DNA of 64,000 nt from Pardosa pseudoannulata (taxonomy: Eukaryota > Arthropoda > Arachnida > Araneae > Lycosidae). Position 1 is the first letter of the stretch; each line of letters starts with the position of its first letter. The position numbers and the translations under genes are program-made. The notes under the pieces were generated by a model that was not told the origin of the DNA, did not search any database, and saw only the letters and a program-made list of their open reading frames with translations. The stretch is from positions 110,149,350-110,213,349 of the forward strand of contig CM063503.1 of assembly GCA_032207245.1 (NCBI GenBank). The letters run 5' to 3'. Positions 1 to 12,692 of this stretch are shown piece after piece.

Positions 1-1652
1 GAAAAGGGAAAGCGAATGTACCGTTTCTCTGAGGGAAATTAAAATTTCTACAGAATTTCAGAGTATGTAAAACATCAGGACAATTTGAGGAATTTCTAAT
101 AGAATTTTCCTAGAGTTAGGAAACAAAATTGTCCAATATGGGAAAATAACAAAAATGACAGGACACATTATGAATCAGTTGAGTGATGTCAGAATTTCAA
201 TAACAATAGACAGTTCAGAAAACTTCAGCAAATGTCCGAATTGTCTAGCACTTAGATACAATTAAAGGTATGATACAAATTGTAAAACAACGGATAATGC
301 ATGAAACAAATATACATGAAACAAATATTTAGAAAGTTAAATAAGTATTCTTAAGGAGAATTACTATAATATTCATGCTCTCTTTGATTAGGAAACCAGT
401 ATCGATGTTTTGGGTAGATCTTTAATCAGTGTTAAGAATAATGAGTAACAGGTGAATCAAAATGGGTAAATAAAATGTCCAACAGTTCCGATTACTTTAG
501 AGTGAGTGAAACTGGACACAGAATTTTTTATAGTTTGTGCAGAAGCCTACGTACTAATCAGACAGCTGTTCTACAACATATTATGATATAATCAATTTAG
601 AAAAGAAACGGGAAAGGAAATTGCATCTTCCATGAAGTAAGTGTCCTCATCAGTTCACGAGCGTAAGGATAAAGACCCTCAGGGGAAACAAAATAACGTG
701 CTAAAGGAGAGAATAGAACGTGCAAAGAGGAAGCTTTCATTCTTCATGAAAACAGTGTGAACTCAGTAACATTGGACCTGTTTCATGCTGATCCGCGAGC
801 CGTAGAAGTGTAGAATTTAATATTTACAGGTAGATAAAAACAAATTTGAACTAGATCGATGAAATTAGGTCAAAATTTTGAGGATCATTAGGGGAGCTGA
901 AAAATACATAAATAAAACATTAAATAAATAGCTTTCTAAACAACATAAATTGGGATAGACTATGAAGAGGATTTTCCATGCATAAATTCAAATCCGAACG
1001 ATTTTTAGTTTTTCAAAGATAAAGCGAAATAAGTTTCAGGAGTGAATACCCAAGTTTAGAAATTAAATAAAATAATTGCAAAATATACTACAATATTCTC
1101 AACACCGGTGAAAACTGAATATTTTCGATGGAACTCTGTTCTGCGACAGTTGCATGCTCGATCCTCTGAGAGAATGACATTCGAGCAACTTCAAGTAAAT
1201 TGGTATTGTTGCCAAATCCTATTTGGCCGTAATAGGGTCAGTATAACATTATTAAAATGAATTAGACTCTTAAGGGCAGTATCCCCGCCTATGTTTCCAA
1301 TGTAAAAGGTTCACCTTTTGGCGATGGACGGAACATATGCAGTTCAGCTATTAACTTAGTTCTTCTGAGGGGCGCGGGACAGTTTTGGACTACGTTGAGG
1401 GGAAAAAGTTCTTTAGACCAGCTTATCAGTGAATTATGGAGAAAGGTATTGTAAGTCTGTTTTGGGGGGGGGGACGAGTAATGACGAGTAGCAGAACAAA
1501 AGTGGATTTCCTCCGAGTTTAATCATACAGCAGTGGGGGGACCAATCTTTGCGGTTTTATGCTCCCCACGTGTTGATTTTTACTACTAGCCATCATTCGT
1601 GTATTCATATTTTAATTTTTTCTTTGTAAAATCCTTTTATTTTTTATCTGAA

Positions 1653-1910
1653 ATGCATAAAAAGCGATGTGTTTTATCCCAAAAGGAAATTAATAATATT
1701 GTTGCAAGATGGGATGATCTTAGTGATCATGAAAACTGACATTGATTCAGACTACATGGAAATGAGTTTCGCAGAAAGTCTGCAAGACATTCGAAAAAAT
1801 AGATTTTCCAATACTAAAATTATTATCGCTCTAACCTCATATGAATATATATAGAGAACGTTAACAAAGATGAATGGTTTCCCGAAAATACAGAATTTTT
1901 TTTAAGGTAC
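1653..1910 (+). pseudogene. piggyBac-like transposase N-terminal relic (copy A)
   Basis: Reading from the ATG at 1653 gives a short open segment of about 28 codons (MHKKRCVLSQKEIN, then an aspartate-rich DDLSDHE stretch). This resembles the basic-then-acidic N-terminus common in piggyBac transposases. Stops and frame changes follow, and a later piece near 1868-1905 (DEWFPENTEFF-like) may belong to the same relic. No TTAA-flanked inverted repeats could be assigned to it. The assignment rests on sequence style rather than a catalytic motif, so it is tentative. An overlapping 61-codon frame starting at 1669 is out of phase with this reading and has no recognisable content. Confidence 0.35.
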
Positions 1911-2550
1911 ACAAATTTACCTCGTCACTAAAAGTTAAAATTAAATTTCATAAAAATGCAAATGGATTTTTATAAGATTTTTTTAACAATGACATACATA
2001 TTTTTTGCACCCCCTTCCCAATTTATAACAAAAAGAAAGCTAATAGACTTACTAAATTCATATAATATATTAAATGAGGGGTCATTTCACCATTATTTTA
2101 ATTAATTTTTCTTCAATATTTACAAATAAAAATTACTGAATTAGAATCTATTGAATTACAATTACAAATCTAGGGAATTAGAATGAATCGAAATTTTACT
2201 GACCAGTTATTTAAACTAAAATTACTGAAAAATAAAAACACGAACAACAAATTTTCAGCACTATAAATCCTATCATAAGAATTACGCCTCAAGTTACATT
2301 ATTACCTATTAAAGAATCACAAACTTAATGAATCTCAATTGGTGAGAATTGAGATATCATGGTTATAGAATCAAAAGCTTTGCTAACCCAGCATATATCA
2401 ATTCTACGCTAACAGACCAAAGTTAAAACAGCTGAATAATATTATTGCCATTATAAATTAACTCAAATATAAGGAAACATAATTTTCAAAATGTAGAATA
2501 AGTAACATATACAATGCATAACTTATTTTTTTCGTAATATAATTTCTTAA

Positions 2551-3114
2551 CCCCTTCCGGTAAAAATGACGAGTCTAGCTCGTCATTAGTTTTTCATTCC
2601 ACACCGCACAATGACGAGCTACACTCGACATGCGATTAAAGTTTCTGTTAAATATGATAATTTAGTTTAAAATTTCTAGTGTACTGAATTTGGCAACACT
2701 TTTATCACTTGTGAAAATCACAAGTCACTATTACATATTGTTGACTTAGAATTTCTTGGTACGTCATTGCCAAATTAATGAGTTAGAATAAAAGAAAACC
2801 TACTAAGAAATGCCGTGTGTGTTACAAGAATCAGATTAAAAGTGAGACTACTTGGCGGTGTAAACAATTAAGAATTCCTTTGCACTTTGTTTTGAAAAGT
2901 ACCACTAGCTTGAAGACTATTATCTGTATACCTTATTAATGTTTTGCTTTGATATTTTCTTAATTTTACTATTTCTGATATTATTTAACACTATGTAAAA
3001 AGTGGATTTTAATTAAGAATATGTAAGAATTGTAAAATGAAACAAGTTTTTTAAATAAAAATTAAATGGTTATTTCATGCACAGTTTTTTATTATTAAAT
3101 CATACCGGAAGTTG
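2551..3114 (+). mobile_element. piggyBac-derived MITE, CGAG-palindrome family (copy A)
   Basis: A 564-bp element lies between TTAA at 2547-2550 and TTAA at 3115-3118, the piggyBac target signature. The left end is CCCCTTCCGGTA. The right end TACCGGAAGTTG is a mutated inverse of it; the copy at 28800 keeps the clean end. Just inside the left end are two palindromes of the form TGACGAG-N5-CTCGTCA, the second mutated here (CTCGACA). A further hairpin, ACTTGTGA-AAA-TCACAAGT, lies near 2708-2728. The only coding trace is a relic of the cysteine-rich C-terminal domain of a piggyBac transposase (about 2790-2938), so this is an internal-deletion derivative. Confidence 0.85.
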
Positions 3115-4905
3115 TTAATAATATTATATAGTAGAAATTTAAAAATTTGAATGACTGGTTTTCTGTGCAGATATTATAATATGACATATTAAATATTGAG
3201 TCACTTAAGTTCAGTAGATTAATAGGTTAAAATTTATTACTCATATCTATACATTTATGTGTATATGTGTCTATGCAGTGCAACATACAAAAATAAAAGT
3301 TTCAAATTTACATATTTTGTACAAATTGAAATACAAGCTGAGGAATAGTATAAACAAGTTTTAATACATTTTTAAGCGTATTTTTACCATTCTAAATTAA
3401 AATTTTAAATATAAATGAAAATTTAGAAATAATTTAAAGAAATATTGATTTTACTTTATAAAAGAAAGATTAAAGCCTATCAACTGAGCAAATGTTTAAA
3501 AAATACTTTAAATTTGCTTAATAATTACAAAAAATATCTAATTATAAGAGTATTTTGTGTTTATTTTAAATTCCATAACAAATTTTTGCTCTCTTTTAAT
3601 TAACATAAATTAAGAAATATGTAATAATTCAAAAATTTGTTCTAGTTTTTTTATATTGTTTTATATTTTACTTTTTAATTTTAATTAATTTAAATTTTAA
3701 TTATATTTTTTTAAATTCTAATGCTAATTTTTAATCCTAATAATTAATTCTAAAATATATAGGTCTAAACAATTTAATCTAATCTAAATACTTGATTTAA
3801 ATACGAAAAGTAAAATGAAAAATACTTTAATAAAAATTTAGAAATAATTTAAAAAAATAATATATTAAAAATTTAAATTTAAGTTGTAATTACTTTTCAA
3901 TACAATAGGAAATTATAGGAATATTTTAGTGCATTTCTCAAAATATTCCCATCAAACACGAAGGAATAAAATTTTCATATCATCTAAAGAGTTCTAAACA
4001 CACTGAATGCCATTGCACATATTACATATTCATACGGTGTAGACAAAGCTTTCCGAAGATAATAAGATTATTCATCTCTACTTTCATGTCTCAACGAATG
4101 GCTTTAAAACCCTTATTCATATTCTAATGATAGGAGCATTCGCTTCAAGATTAATGCATTTGCTAACTATCAGCCAGATAATGGTTTGTTTACAGTACGG
4201 TAAATGCGATTTCAAATTTTATCAAGATAGACATTTGTATTCCAGATTTCAAGTTTTCTTATTGGAAAATACATTTGCTTCTAAACTATCCTGTAATTAA
4301 TGTTTGTCCGTCAAGCAACTGAAATAAATTTTATTTTCATTTAATTTATTTATAAGACTTTTCTATAATTAATAAAACCATACATTACATTATAAAAGAA
4401 TCTTCAGTTATTTAATTTACACAGAGTAGCAAATGTTAATTTCAAATTCAGATAAATATTAAGCATTATAATCTTATATATTATGCTAAAATATATAACT
4501 AAATACTATTATAAATAAATGTTGTAAATACTGAGATGTATTCATAATTAGTTTCTACTTTATTACAAGACTTCTCTACTGTCCAAATTTTTAATTAAAT
4601 ATTAAATCATGTTTACTACAAAACATCTCTTTTAATATCATGATTAATTCAATTAATGCATTATATTATTGGCGTAGAATGCTAAATTGAAATGTTTATT
4701 TCTTCTATGTAAATTACAGAAAGAACCATTTATATTATCAAGAAAATATTTCTTTCTTATTATACCTTAAATTAATATTTTTAATTAATGCAGCTTCATG
4801 GCTATGGCACACTACCATACATAAAAATATAACACTGGATCATTTCGTAAATTAAATATTTAAATTTAATTTACAATGTATTTTATTTCATTATTTGATG
4901 TAGGA

Positions 4906-5550
4906 TTTAATTAAATAGATATACAAACATGTATGCACACACGTACATGCATACCTGTATAAATCTTTTATTACAATTTAAACTATAATAAGCATCATTC
5001 AACGATTAAAGCTATTATTTAACTAAATATTATTCAGGACGTAAATAAAAAATATTTCTTCTATATCTAGAAGAACGCTGAATGGGCTCATTAAAAAGCG
5101 ATATACCAGCTGTCAGATCATTCTCTACATACCTTGTAATGTGTACTGGGATATATTGAAAAGCTATTTACAGTTTCTACCTCATTACCTTGAACACTGT
5201 GCAGGTTTCTTGATATAAGATTGAGGATACTAAACAAGTTATGCATATATGAGCTTCTAACAAAAAATACGAAAACGCATAATTCCATAGTGATATTTGG
5301 AGAAATGAGGGAAAACAGATAATTATGTAACCAATTCGGGAATATACAAAATTTATAGCTATTAGAGATATGAAATAAAAGTTTAAATTATTTAATAGAG
5401 TATCTAATTTTCCCAGCATAAAAATATCTCTACCATATAAAAAATTTGGAAATTGAACAGAGTGAATTATAATTGAATGCAAGAAAATAAATTATAATAT
5501 TTTTATATAGAAGTAATATAACAATTATTATCTGTAAAATACAATGGTAC
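4906..5550. repeat. 645-bp tandem unit 1 (only in copy A)
   Basis: Unit 1 begins at TTTAATTAAATAGAT and is followed directly by a second copy starting at 5551. It holds a private variant (GTAAATAAAAAATATTTC), where unit 2 and copy B both read GTAAAAAAAACATTTC. The 101-codon minus-strand frame inside it recurs identically in unit 2 and in copy B, but it has no family signature and is not called as a gene. Confidence 0.95.
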
Positions 5551-6195
5551 TTTAATTAAATAGATATACAAACATGTATGCACACACGTACATGCATACC
5601 TGTATAAATCTTTTATTACAATTTAAACTATAATAAGCATCATTCAACGATTAAAGCTATTATTTAACTAAATATTATTCAGGACGTAAAAAAAACATTT
5701 CTTCTATATCTAGAAGAACGCTGAATGGGCTCATTAAAAAGCGATATACCAGCTGTCAGATCATTCTCTACATACCTTGTAATGTGTACTGGGATATATT
5801 GAAAAGCTATTTACAGTTTCTACCTCATTACCTTGAACACTGTGCAGGTTTCTTGATATAAGATTGAGGATACTAAACAAGTTATGCATATATGAGCTTC
5901 TAACAAAAAATACGAAAACGCATAATTCCATAGTGATATTTGGAGAAATGAGGGAAAACAGATAATTATGTAACCAATTCGGGAATATACAAAATTTATA
6001 GCTATTAGAGATATGAAATAAAAGTTTAAATTATTTAATAGAGTATCTAATTTTCCCAGCATAAAAATATCTCTACCATATAAAAAATTTGGAAATTGAA
6101 CAGAGTGAATTATAATTGAATGCAAGAAAATAAATTATAATATTTTTATATAGAAGTAATATAACAATTATTATCTGTAAAATACAATGGTACTT
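5551..6195. repeat. 645-bp tandem unit 2 (copy A)
   Basis: Second member of the tandem pair. Its sequence matches the single unit in copy B (about 50454-51098). The junction between units falls at TTTA, which is present at both the entry and exit points. That is consistent with a microhomology-mediated duplication. Confidence 0.95.
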
Positions 6196-6236
6196 TAGCT
6201 TGTGACTGAACTGAAATACAAAATATTGAAATATTT

Positions 6237-6239
<3 letters not shown>

Positions 6240-6305
<66 letters not shown>

Positions 6306-6415
6306 AAATTTATATATAAAAGATATATATATTTTATATATATATATATATTTATTATATATATATATATATATAATTATATATATAAATATATATATAT
6401 TATTATATAAATTTA
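6240..6415. repeat. (TA)n microsatellite and compound TA-rich tract (copy A)
   Basis: About 60 bp of pure TA are followed by interrupted TA-rich sequence. Copy B has a much shorter tract here (51144-51180), followed by about 110 bp that copy A lacks. Confidence 0.95.
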
Positions 6416-7187
6416 CAATTTTTTATAAAATTTACATATTATAAATTCCTTTTGGTAAATCATGAAATTACAGCTTTCTTATTTGAGAATTGTATCTTTT
6501 TGTAACGAATAGTTATATTGTCATGGAATAGTATTTTTATTTCAAAAACTTAAGCAGCAATTCCATATAAAATCCTCCTGAAATTCTCAAGCACTTGTTA
6601 CTTAAAAATTTTATGATCTGGATTGTAATTTTGCAAATTTTTCAACCTTAAAAGTTAATACGTTTTCTGGAAAGTGATAAGACAAAATCAGTACAAATGA
6701 TTATATATGTTATAAAACAAAACTTTAGAATATTGCTGGAGATAAAATGCAATAAAGCATTACATATAGAAGGAAACAACTTGATATCTAGATACGTTCC
6801 TTTAAAAGGGCAACTTGTGATGATTAATATTACAATCAATACATAAATAAAGACATAATTTTATCAAAATAACATGATTATTTATATATTTTAATTTTAC
6901 TCTGACGGGTCCACAACAACTTATATTTAATATATTAATATATATTTATCAAAAGGTTTTCAAACCTTCAATTTGTTATCTATCTCTGTTTTAATTTGAA
7001 ACAATTTCAAGTATTTTAATATAAGTTCAAAAGAAGAACATAATTACTGAACCTAAGTCATACAGCACAAGGTATTTTAAAGCTATCATTCGTTTTCTTA
7101 TTCAGGTAACTATAATTTCATTTTAATCAAAGAAGTAACCTGGAAGATAAAATGTTTAAAGACAGCTTTCATTTGTTAAGTGATTAA

Positions 7188-7740
7188 CCCCTTACCTGTG
7201 ACGCCCGACCTTAGTTCAGGCTACTCAAATGCGCCAATTTTGGAACACTCGACCTGTGTTTGGATAACAGAGAAACAGTCTTTTAATTCCGTGTAGCGCG
7301 AAATCGGTTCGTTCAATGCATACTATTTAATTTGCCCTTTTTCAAATAAATAGACGTACTTTCCCAAGAAATATTCTGCAATTTTGTGCCATATTTTCGC
7401 TATTTCTTTTTGAAATTCAAAGAAATATGAGATGCATAAAATTCATGGCAGTTGACATAGATAATAATATTGTTCTATTGGTTTATTATATTTATCCAGT
7501 AAGTCATGTCATTTAATTTATTTTGCTGTGATTCCAGTAAAAATTACTGTAATCTATTAACATTTTCCATACATGGGAATATATTGATAATAGTAGCTAT
7601 TTCGTTTAAAATTTTGATTTTTCAAAAAATAATCCATTTCTAACATTTTTATGATAATTAAAGAGATGAACGTAATTAAAAAGAAATATTTTCCACCATT
7701 TTTGGCACGTTTTTCTTAAATATATTCCGCAGGCAAGAGG
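7188..7740. mobile_element. piggyBac-type MITE, second family (copy A)
   Basis: A 553-bp element lies between TTAA at 7184-7187 and TTAA at 7741-7744. The ends CCCCTTACCTGTG and CGCAGGCAAGAGG are imperfect inverted repeats. An imperfect palindrome (GCCCGACC-TTAG-TTCAGGC, 7203-7221) lies just inside the left end. No coding remnant was recognised. The TTAA flanks and C-rich start support piggyBac-type mobilisation, but the divergence of the ends makes this an old copy. Confidence 0.7.
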
Positions 7741-8607
7741 TTAAATGGTGAAATAAATGAAAATTTACCTTTTTACAATAAAGAACTGTAATCTCCCACA
7801 TTTTTTAAAAATAAACCACTTTTCTTTGCCTATAAATACTGAAGTATAAGCACTGCCTACAAATACTGAAGTATATGTACACTGCCTATAAATAGGCTGG
7901 TCACAACAGTACATAACAGTAATTCAATTATTTATTTTAATGCAAATTTTGGTTGAAAGTATATTAGTGTGTTCAAATATTTGTCCTCTTCCATTGTATA
8001 AGTCAGCTAAAGTAATTATAAAACAGTAGGTTTCCATACCATTTAATCATACACTAATCGATCGGAGCGTTCAATGTAGAATGAGTTCTCGAGAGAAATT
8101 GTCTTATATGCTAGCTAAATCCGATTACTTTTTTATTTGAATATCACTAATGCGACTTGAACTTCTCCACTGTAGTAAATTGATTCTCAGATATATTATT
8201 ACTCACTGTTACGAATCATGTCAAACAGAGTGTAATTAATATATTCTTTTATCCTGAACTCATTTTAGCCCTTAAGTAGAAAAGACCTAATGCAATGAAA
8301 CTGATGTGATTCTGATAATGATAAATCTGCTTCAGAGTTACACTGAAATACAGATATCTCAAAAGCCTTAACTTTGTGCAAAAGAAGTTTCCACTAGGTC
8401 TAAATAACTCACAATAATACATTTTGAAATATATTGGGATAACACAAAATCATATATTTTGGTTCTTAATAAAAGGAATTACAAGATAACTGTGTAAAGT
8501 AATTTGATTTTTTTCCTTTAAATGCGTCAGAAAGTCTATACATTTTTAATTTTCTGCACGAACAACGGTGAAAAAAATTATCATATTTCTTGTTTTATTA
8601 AAATTAG

Positions 8608-8715
8608 CAAAATATAATAATGAACTAAAATCAATGGAGCAAATACTTGAAAATGTTATTCATAGATTAACAAGAATTACTTCTGAAATTTGTAATTTTT
8701 ATTTACATCATTCAG
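8608..8715 (+). other. Candidate internal exon, 108 bp, phase 1-1 (copy A)
   Basis: A pyrimidine-rich stretch ending AAATTAG (AG at 8606-8607) precedes an open segment, and CAG|GTATAT follows at 8715/8716. The segment is 108 bp and open throughout in the frame that begins one base before it. It would encode about 36 residues rich in Glu, Ile and Leu (KSMEQILENVIHRLTRI), which could form a helix. The 83-codon frame covering it has no ATG start, which is what an internal exon would look like. I do not recognise the family. The splice signals are common by chance in AT-rich DNA, so this stays a candidate. Confidence 0.25.
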
Positions 8716-9706
8716 GTATATTTAACAATAACAAATTAGAACAAAGCTTTTTATTAATACAAATAAGTAAGGCATTTCTTTCTTTTTACGAATTTAATTA
8801 CCATTTCAGGTGTTTTTAGTGTCATTTTTGTTTTACATATTTAGCTACAAGTTATGTGATAATTATCGTAGAAAATAAAGCAGTTTTAAACCCCTAAATA
8901 TTTCCTGAATCCCAATAACAAAATCACTAAAAAGCTTATTAAAATTTAAAGAAAAAACTGTTTTTAAACCTATGATCTTAAACTTATAATAATAGGAAAT
9001 AATTACAGAAAAACGTATAATGTCTCGAGTACATTAAAGCATAAAAATAAAAATTAGATCCATTTGTATGTAAGTTTAAATGACATGTTTCAAAATCAAC
9101 TTTAAAAATCGAGAGACACGTGAAGCTGAAAATCATTATCAATACTTCTTTATAGAGATACATTAGAACCGTTTCTAGATAGATCATACTTGTATTACTT
9201 TCGTGATTTATATCTCAGTGAAAAAATATAAATACACTGACATAATTTTTTTATAATGTTCGTAAAATCCTGTAGTCATATTAAAGTATTACTTATGTAC
9301 TGTTAATAGATGAAGAAAACTGAAAACGTCATCTACAAATAAAGATCACAAACAGAAGATTTAATTAAATGTAAGTCATAACTAACAATTCTAACCTTTG
9401 TTTCTGAAAACAATCTGAAATATAAAACTGGATGAAATCAACTTCAGTGAAAAAAATCTATACAATGTTTTTGGACAAATATTCTAAAACCTCAATACAC
9501 TCGTTTCCTGTAAGAAGTATTTACAAGTATGATTGGCCCCGGGGAAAATACCTTTAAGACCGGAATCGTGCTTATTGGGAAAGAAAAACCAATATTTTGT
9601 TATATAAATATGATAATATTCCTATTTAATTTATACATTATAAATACGATAGCACAAAATATAAAACTAAATTAAATGAATACAATGTATCTACGGTTTG
9701 TATCTT

Positions 9707-9755
9707 CTGGAACTCTACAGTCTACTGTTTTACATCACGAGGGCTTAATAGAATG
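9707..9755 (-). repeat. Diverged SINE fragment (copy A)
   Basis: The stretch with TCTACAGTCTACT and ACGAGGGCTTAATAG resembles the distal body of the SINEs at 10549 and 11185 (CTACGGTCTACT, ACGAGGGCTAATGAG). The tRNA-like head is missing or unrecognisable. This appears to be an old truncated insertion. Confidence 0.4.
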
Positions 9756-10548
9756 ATGTTAATAGAGGAAATCTTTAACAGAACTAAAAAAATGATATCT
9801 TAAGATTCCAATTTGAGCTCACAAAAATAAATTAACTGATTGCAGGGGCTCACAAATTTTCTATGTTTAAAGAAGGTACATAAGTCTAAAAGAAAACATT
9901 TTTGCTAAATACATTTTATAAAATTAAATTTAAGCAGTTTCATTTCAGAAAGGCAGATTATAATGTGTAAGTTTTCTAAAGTATTCATGCATTGTGGTGT
10001 AACATTTTGGATCGTGAGATTTAAGCATCTACAATTTTATGTCTGTTTCTGTAGGGATCTGTTTAATATTTAGAATTTTTAAAATAAGTAATATTCAAAC
10101 CTAAACATAAATTTGTTTATGGAATTCAAATAGCCAGTTGTATTTCAAATTTTAAAACTAAGAATTTTATACTTAACAGCATATGTTTTAACATTTCAGT
10201 AATTTTACGTATATGTTTTATCAAATGGAAAAATAATTCTAAATTAAGAAGCTTACAGTCCCAAATCCATCAGTCATAATCTGAATTTGGTTGAAATATT
10301 TAATGAAGAGATTTTATTACTGTACTTTTTTTTTAACTGCAGTCTTATATAAGACTTTTAAGAAAGTTAAAGTGGAATACAGGGTTGGACCCCAGAGGGT
10401 AAATCTTCCCAGAGAAAGCTGCTTAGTCAGCGCTCTCAGTAGTAAAAAGGAACTCGATCATTAAAATCAGTAAGTTTTTGCCTGGGAAGATGGGAAGTGT
10501 CGTGAATAGACAAAGAATTACCGTGTATTGCAGAGCTAGTTTTGGGAG

Positions 10549-10743
10549 TTTGATTTTGGTTTTGATTTGGTTTGGTTTTGGAGTGCTACGGTCTACTTTT
10601 TGCAACACGAGGGCTAATGAGACCGGGACCTATTGCTTAAAGCCGATTCCGAACGGCTACGAACATCCATGCCATAGTGGGATTCGAACCCACGAACTCC
10701 GGTTCCGAAGGCCAGCACCCTAACCATTCGGCCATCGTTCGGC
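10549..10743 (-). mobile_element. tRNA-derived SINE, minus strand (copy A, first)
   Basis: This 195-bp insert is bracketed by a perfect 14-bp target duplication, GCTAGTTTTGGGAG (10535-10548 and 10744-10757). Read on the minus strand, it begins with a tRNA-like head: box A TGGCCGAATGG (complement of 10724-10734) and box B GGTTCGAATCC (complement of about 10680-10690), 34 nt apart. A unique body follows, then an A-rich tail made of AAACC/AAATC-type repeats. The acceptor stem does not pair properly, so it is not a functional tRNA gene. Mobilisation would need a LINE reverse transcriptase, and none is present here. The two open frames crossing it are readings of the SINE. Confidence 0.92.
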
Positions 10744-11184
10744 GCTAGTTTTGGGAGATTGTTAAAAGAATTTTAAGTCAAGAATAAACCTTTAGATAAG
10801 ATATTTGTGGCTTGAAAAATATATTAAAAGTAATAAGAGAGGAAAAGAGGAGAATTATTAAGAGATATTTTAAGTGTAATATTTTTTAAACATTACATAT
10901 GTAATCCTACATGCACATAAAATCTAAAAACTTGTTTGCTTTTTTATGAATCTTATTGGTGCAGTTCCTTTTAAATTAAGAAAATGGTATAATGCATTGC
11001 AATGGAAGAAAGCGCCTTAAAAGAAGGAAAACATTCCTTATATATGTAGGCTGTTCAATAAATATTAAGACTCATTTTATTGTTTAAAAAACATTAATAA
11101 CAATATATGTGGAACAAGACCCGTGCTACAGTGCGTATGAACAAAATATATAGATGGAATGAGCATTCTTACTGACAGGCTAGG

Positions 11185-11383
11185 TTTGGGTTTTTTTTTT
11201 TTTTTTTTTTTTTGGTTTTGGAGCGCTACGGTCTACTTTTTGCAACACGAGGGCTAATGAGACCGGGACCTACTGCTTAAAGCCGATTCCGAACGGCTAC
11301 GAACATCCATGCCATAGTGGGATTCGAACCCACGAACTCCGGTTCCGAAGGCTAGTACCCTAACCATTCGGCCATTGTTCGGC
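11185..11383 (-). mobile_element. tRNA-derived SINE, minus strand (copy A, second)
   Basis: Same family as the insert at 10549, with the same head and body, but the tail is a simple poly(A) of over 20 nt (seen as poly(T) at about 11190-11213). It is flanked by a perfect 14-bp duplication, ACTGACAGGCTAGG (11171-11184 and 11384-11397). It is an independent insertion 0.6 kb from the first, in the same orientation. Confidence 0.92.
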
Positions 11384-12692
11384 ACTGACAGGCTAGGGAA
11401 TCATAAGAGAAAACAAACTTGTTTCAACGAGCCCTAGGATTAGTCTCTGACATGGAAGCATCATTACACAATTTCGTCTGTAAAAATCGTTTATAAAAAT
11501 CGGTATTGGACAGTTTATACATCATACGCGAGGCTTTACGCAATCCCGCTATCAAATGTTGAAAACCCGTTGTCCAGGACAGCTATTTTTAAGTTGCATA
11601 ACCCTTTGAATGTGCATTACATCACATATTATATACAACTAATATTTTATACCCTTTCATATCTCATGTGACATACAATTAAATATATTTTAAGTGGTAG
11701 ACAATTTGGTAGCGTCTTAAATTTAGTGATATTTTTCAGTTAGAAGCATGGAATATAAACGAAATATGATTATACTATCGTGACAGTTAAAGGATTAACA
11801 AAAGAAAGTTAAAATATGGAAAAACTTTAACGTGTAGAAAGACCTTTCATAATTTTACAGAGATATTGTTAGGAAAAATAAACGACTACAAAAGCGTGTT
11901 TACAGAAAATGTTACGGCAAGTAAATAAAAAGCTCATTTCTCAAGAATAACTTCATATTACATCCCAATAATGCGAGATCATATATTGATAATTCCAGAA
12001 AAGTTTGCAGAAGTACATTATAAAATCATTATTCACCTTCATTCAGTCCTGTTTTTATAGAGTGTGATTTTCGTATGCTTCATCAGCTCAGAAAACAATA
12101 AAGATTTCACCGTTTTAAAAACAAAAGAAAATGCATAAAGGCTGTGAGAGTATTTTTGAATCACCTCCCCAAAACTGTCTTTCATACGTGTCAAGACGTG
12201 TTTAGATTGCTGTAATAAATGAATTACATTTCATGATAATTTCTTTAAAAAAAACCAATGGAAATCATGGCATTTGTTTCAATATATATGTTTATTGTTT
12301 TCAACATTGTATATTGCAAATAATGTTTTGAATGCTACTTTGTTTTTATTTTAACTCTAAGAGTAAGAAACATTAGTAAATTTTTCGGTTTCAAATGAAA
12401 TAACTGTAGTTATCTGTAGTCGAAGTACATATATATGATCCTTCGTATGCAGTCAAAAACCATTCCCATAAGAAATATTGTAGCCCCTAAACAGCAACAA
12501 AACAATCACCTCAATAAAAAAGGTGCAGCCCTATCTTTCGAAACTTAATTGGCAATGATATTTTGACCAAATATCCAAGCGATCATTTTTTTATGTAATG
12601 AACGAATAACAGGGGTTCTAATGCATAGAAATATCTTATTCAGAAGAGACTCTTGCATTTCAACTGTGAATATTTTACATTATTTTTTAACA

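Noticed and set aside
1464..1473. G runs as possible quadruplexes (also 18130-18138, 45551-45561)
   Set aside because: Single homopolymers without the four spaced tracts needed. Common simple-sequence noise.
5177..6125. Two identical 101-codon minus-strand frames, with a third at 50723-51028
   Set aside because: Repetition is due to the tandem and segmental duplications. Composition is Ile/Phe/Leu-rich with no family signature.
10423..10723. Overlapping 61- and 81-codon frames on both strands (also 55288-55588 and 56024-56221)
   Set aside because: They are readings of the tRNA-derived SINE and its tail. The repeated protein ending EPRTP-like comes from the tRNA-like head.
10670..10743. A minus-strand tRNA-Arg (TCG) gene
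   Set aside because: D, anticodon and T arms are suggestive, but the acceptor stem does not pair. The whole 195-bp unit is bracketed by a target duplication, so it is a SINE head.
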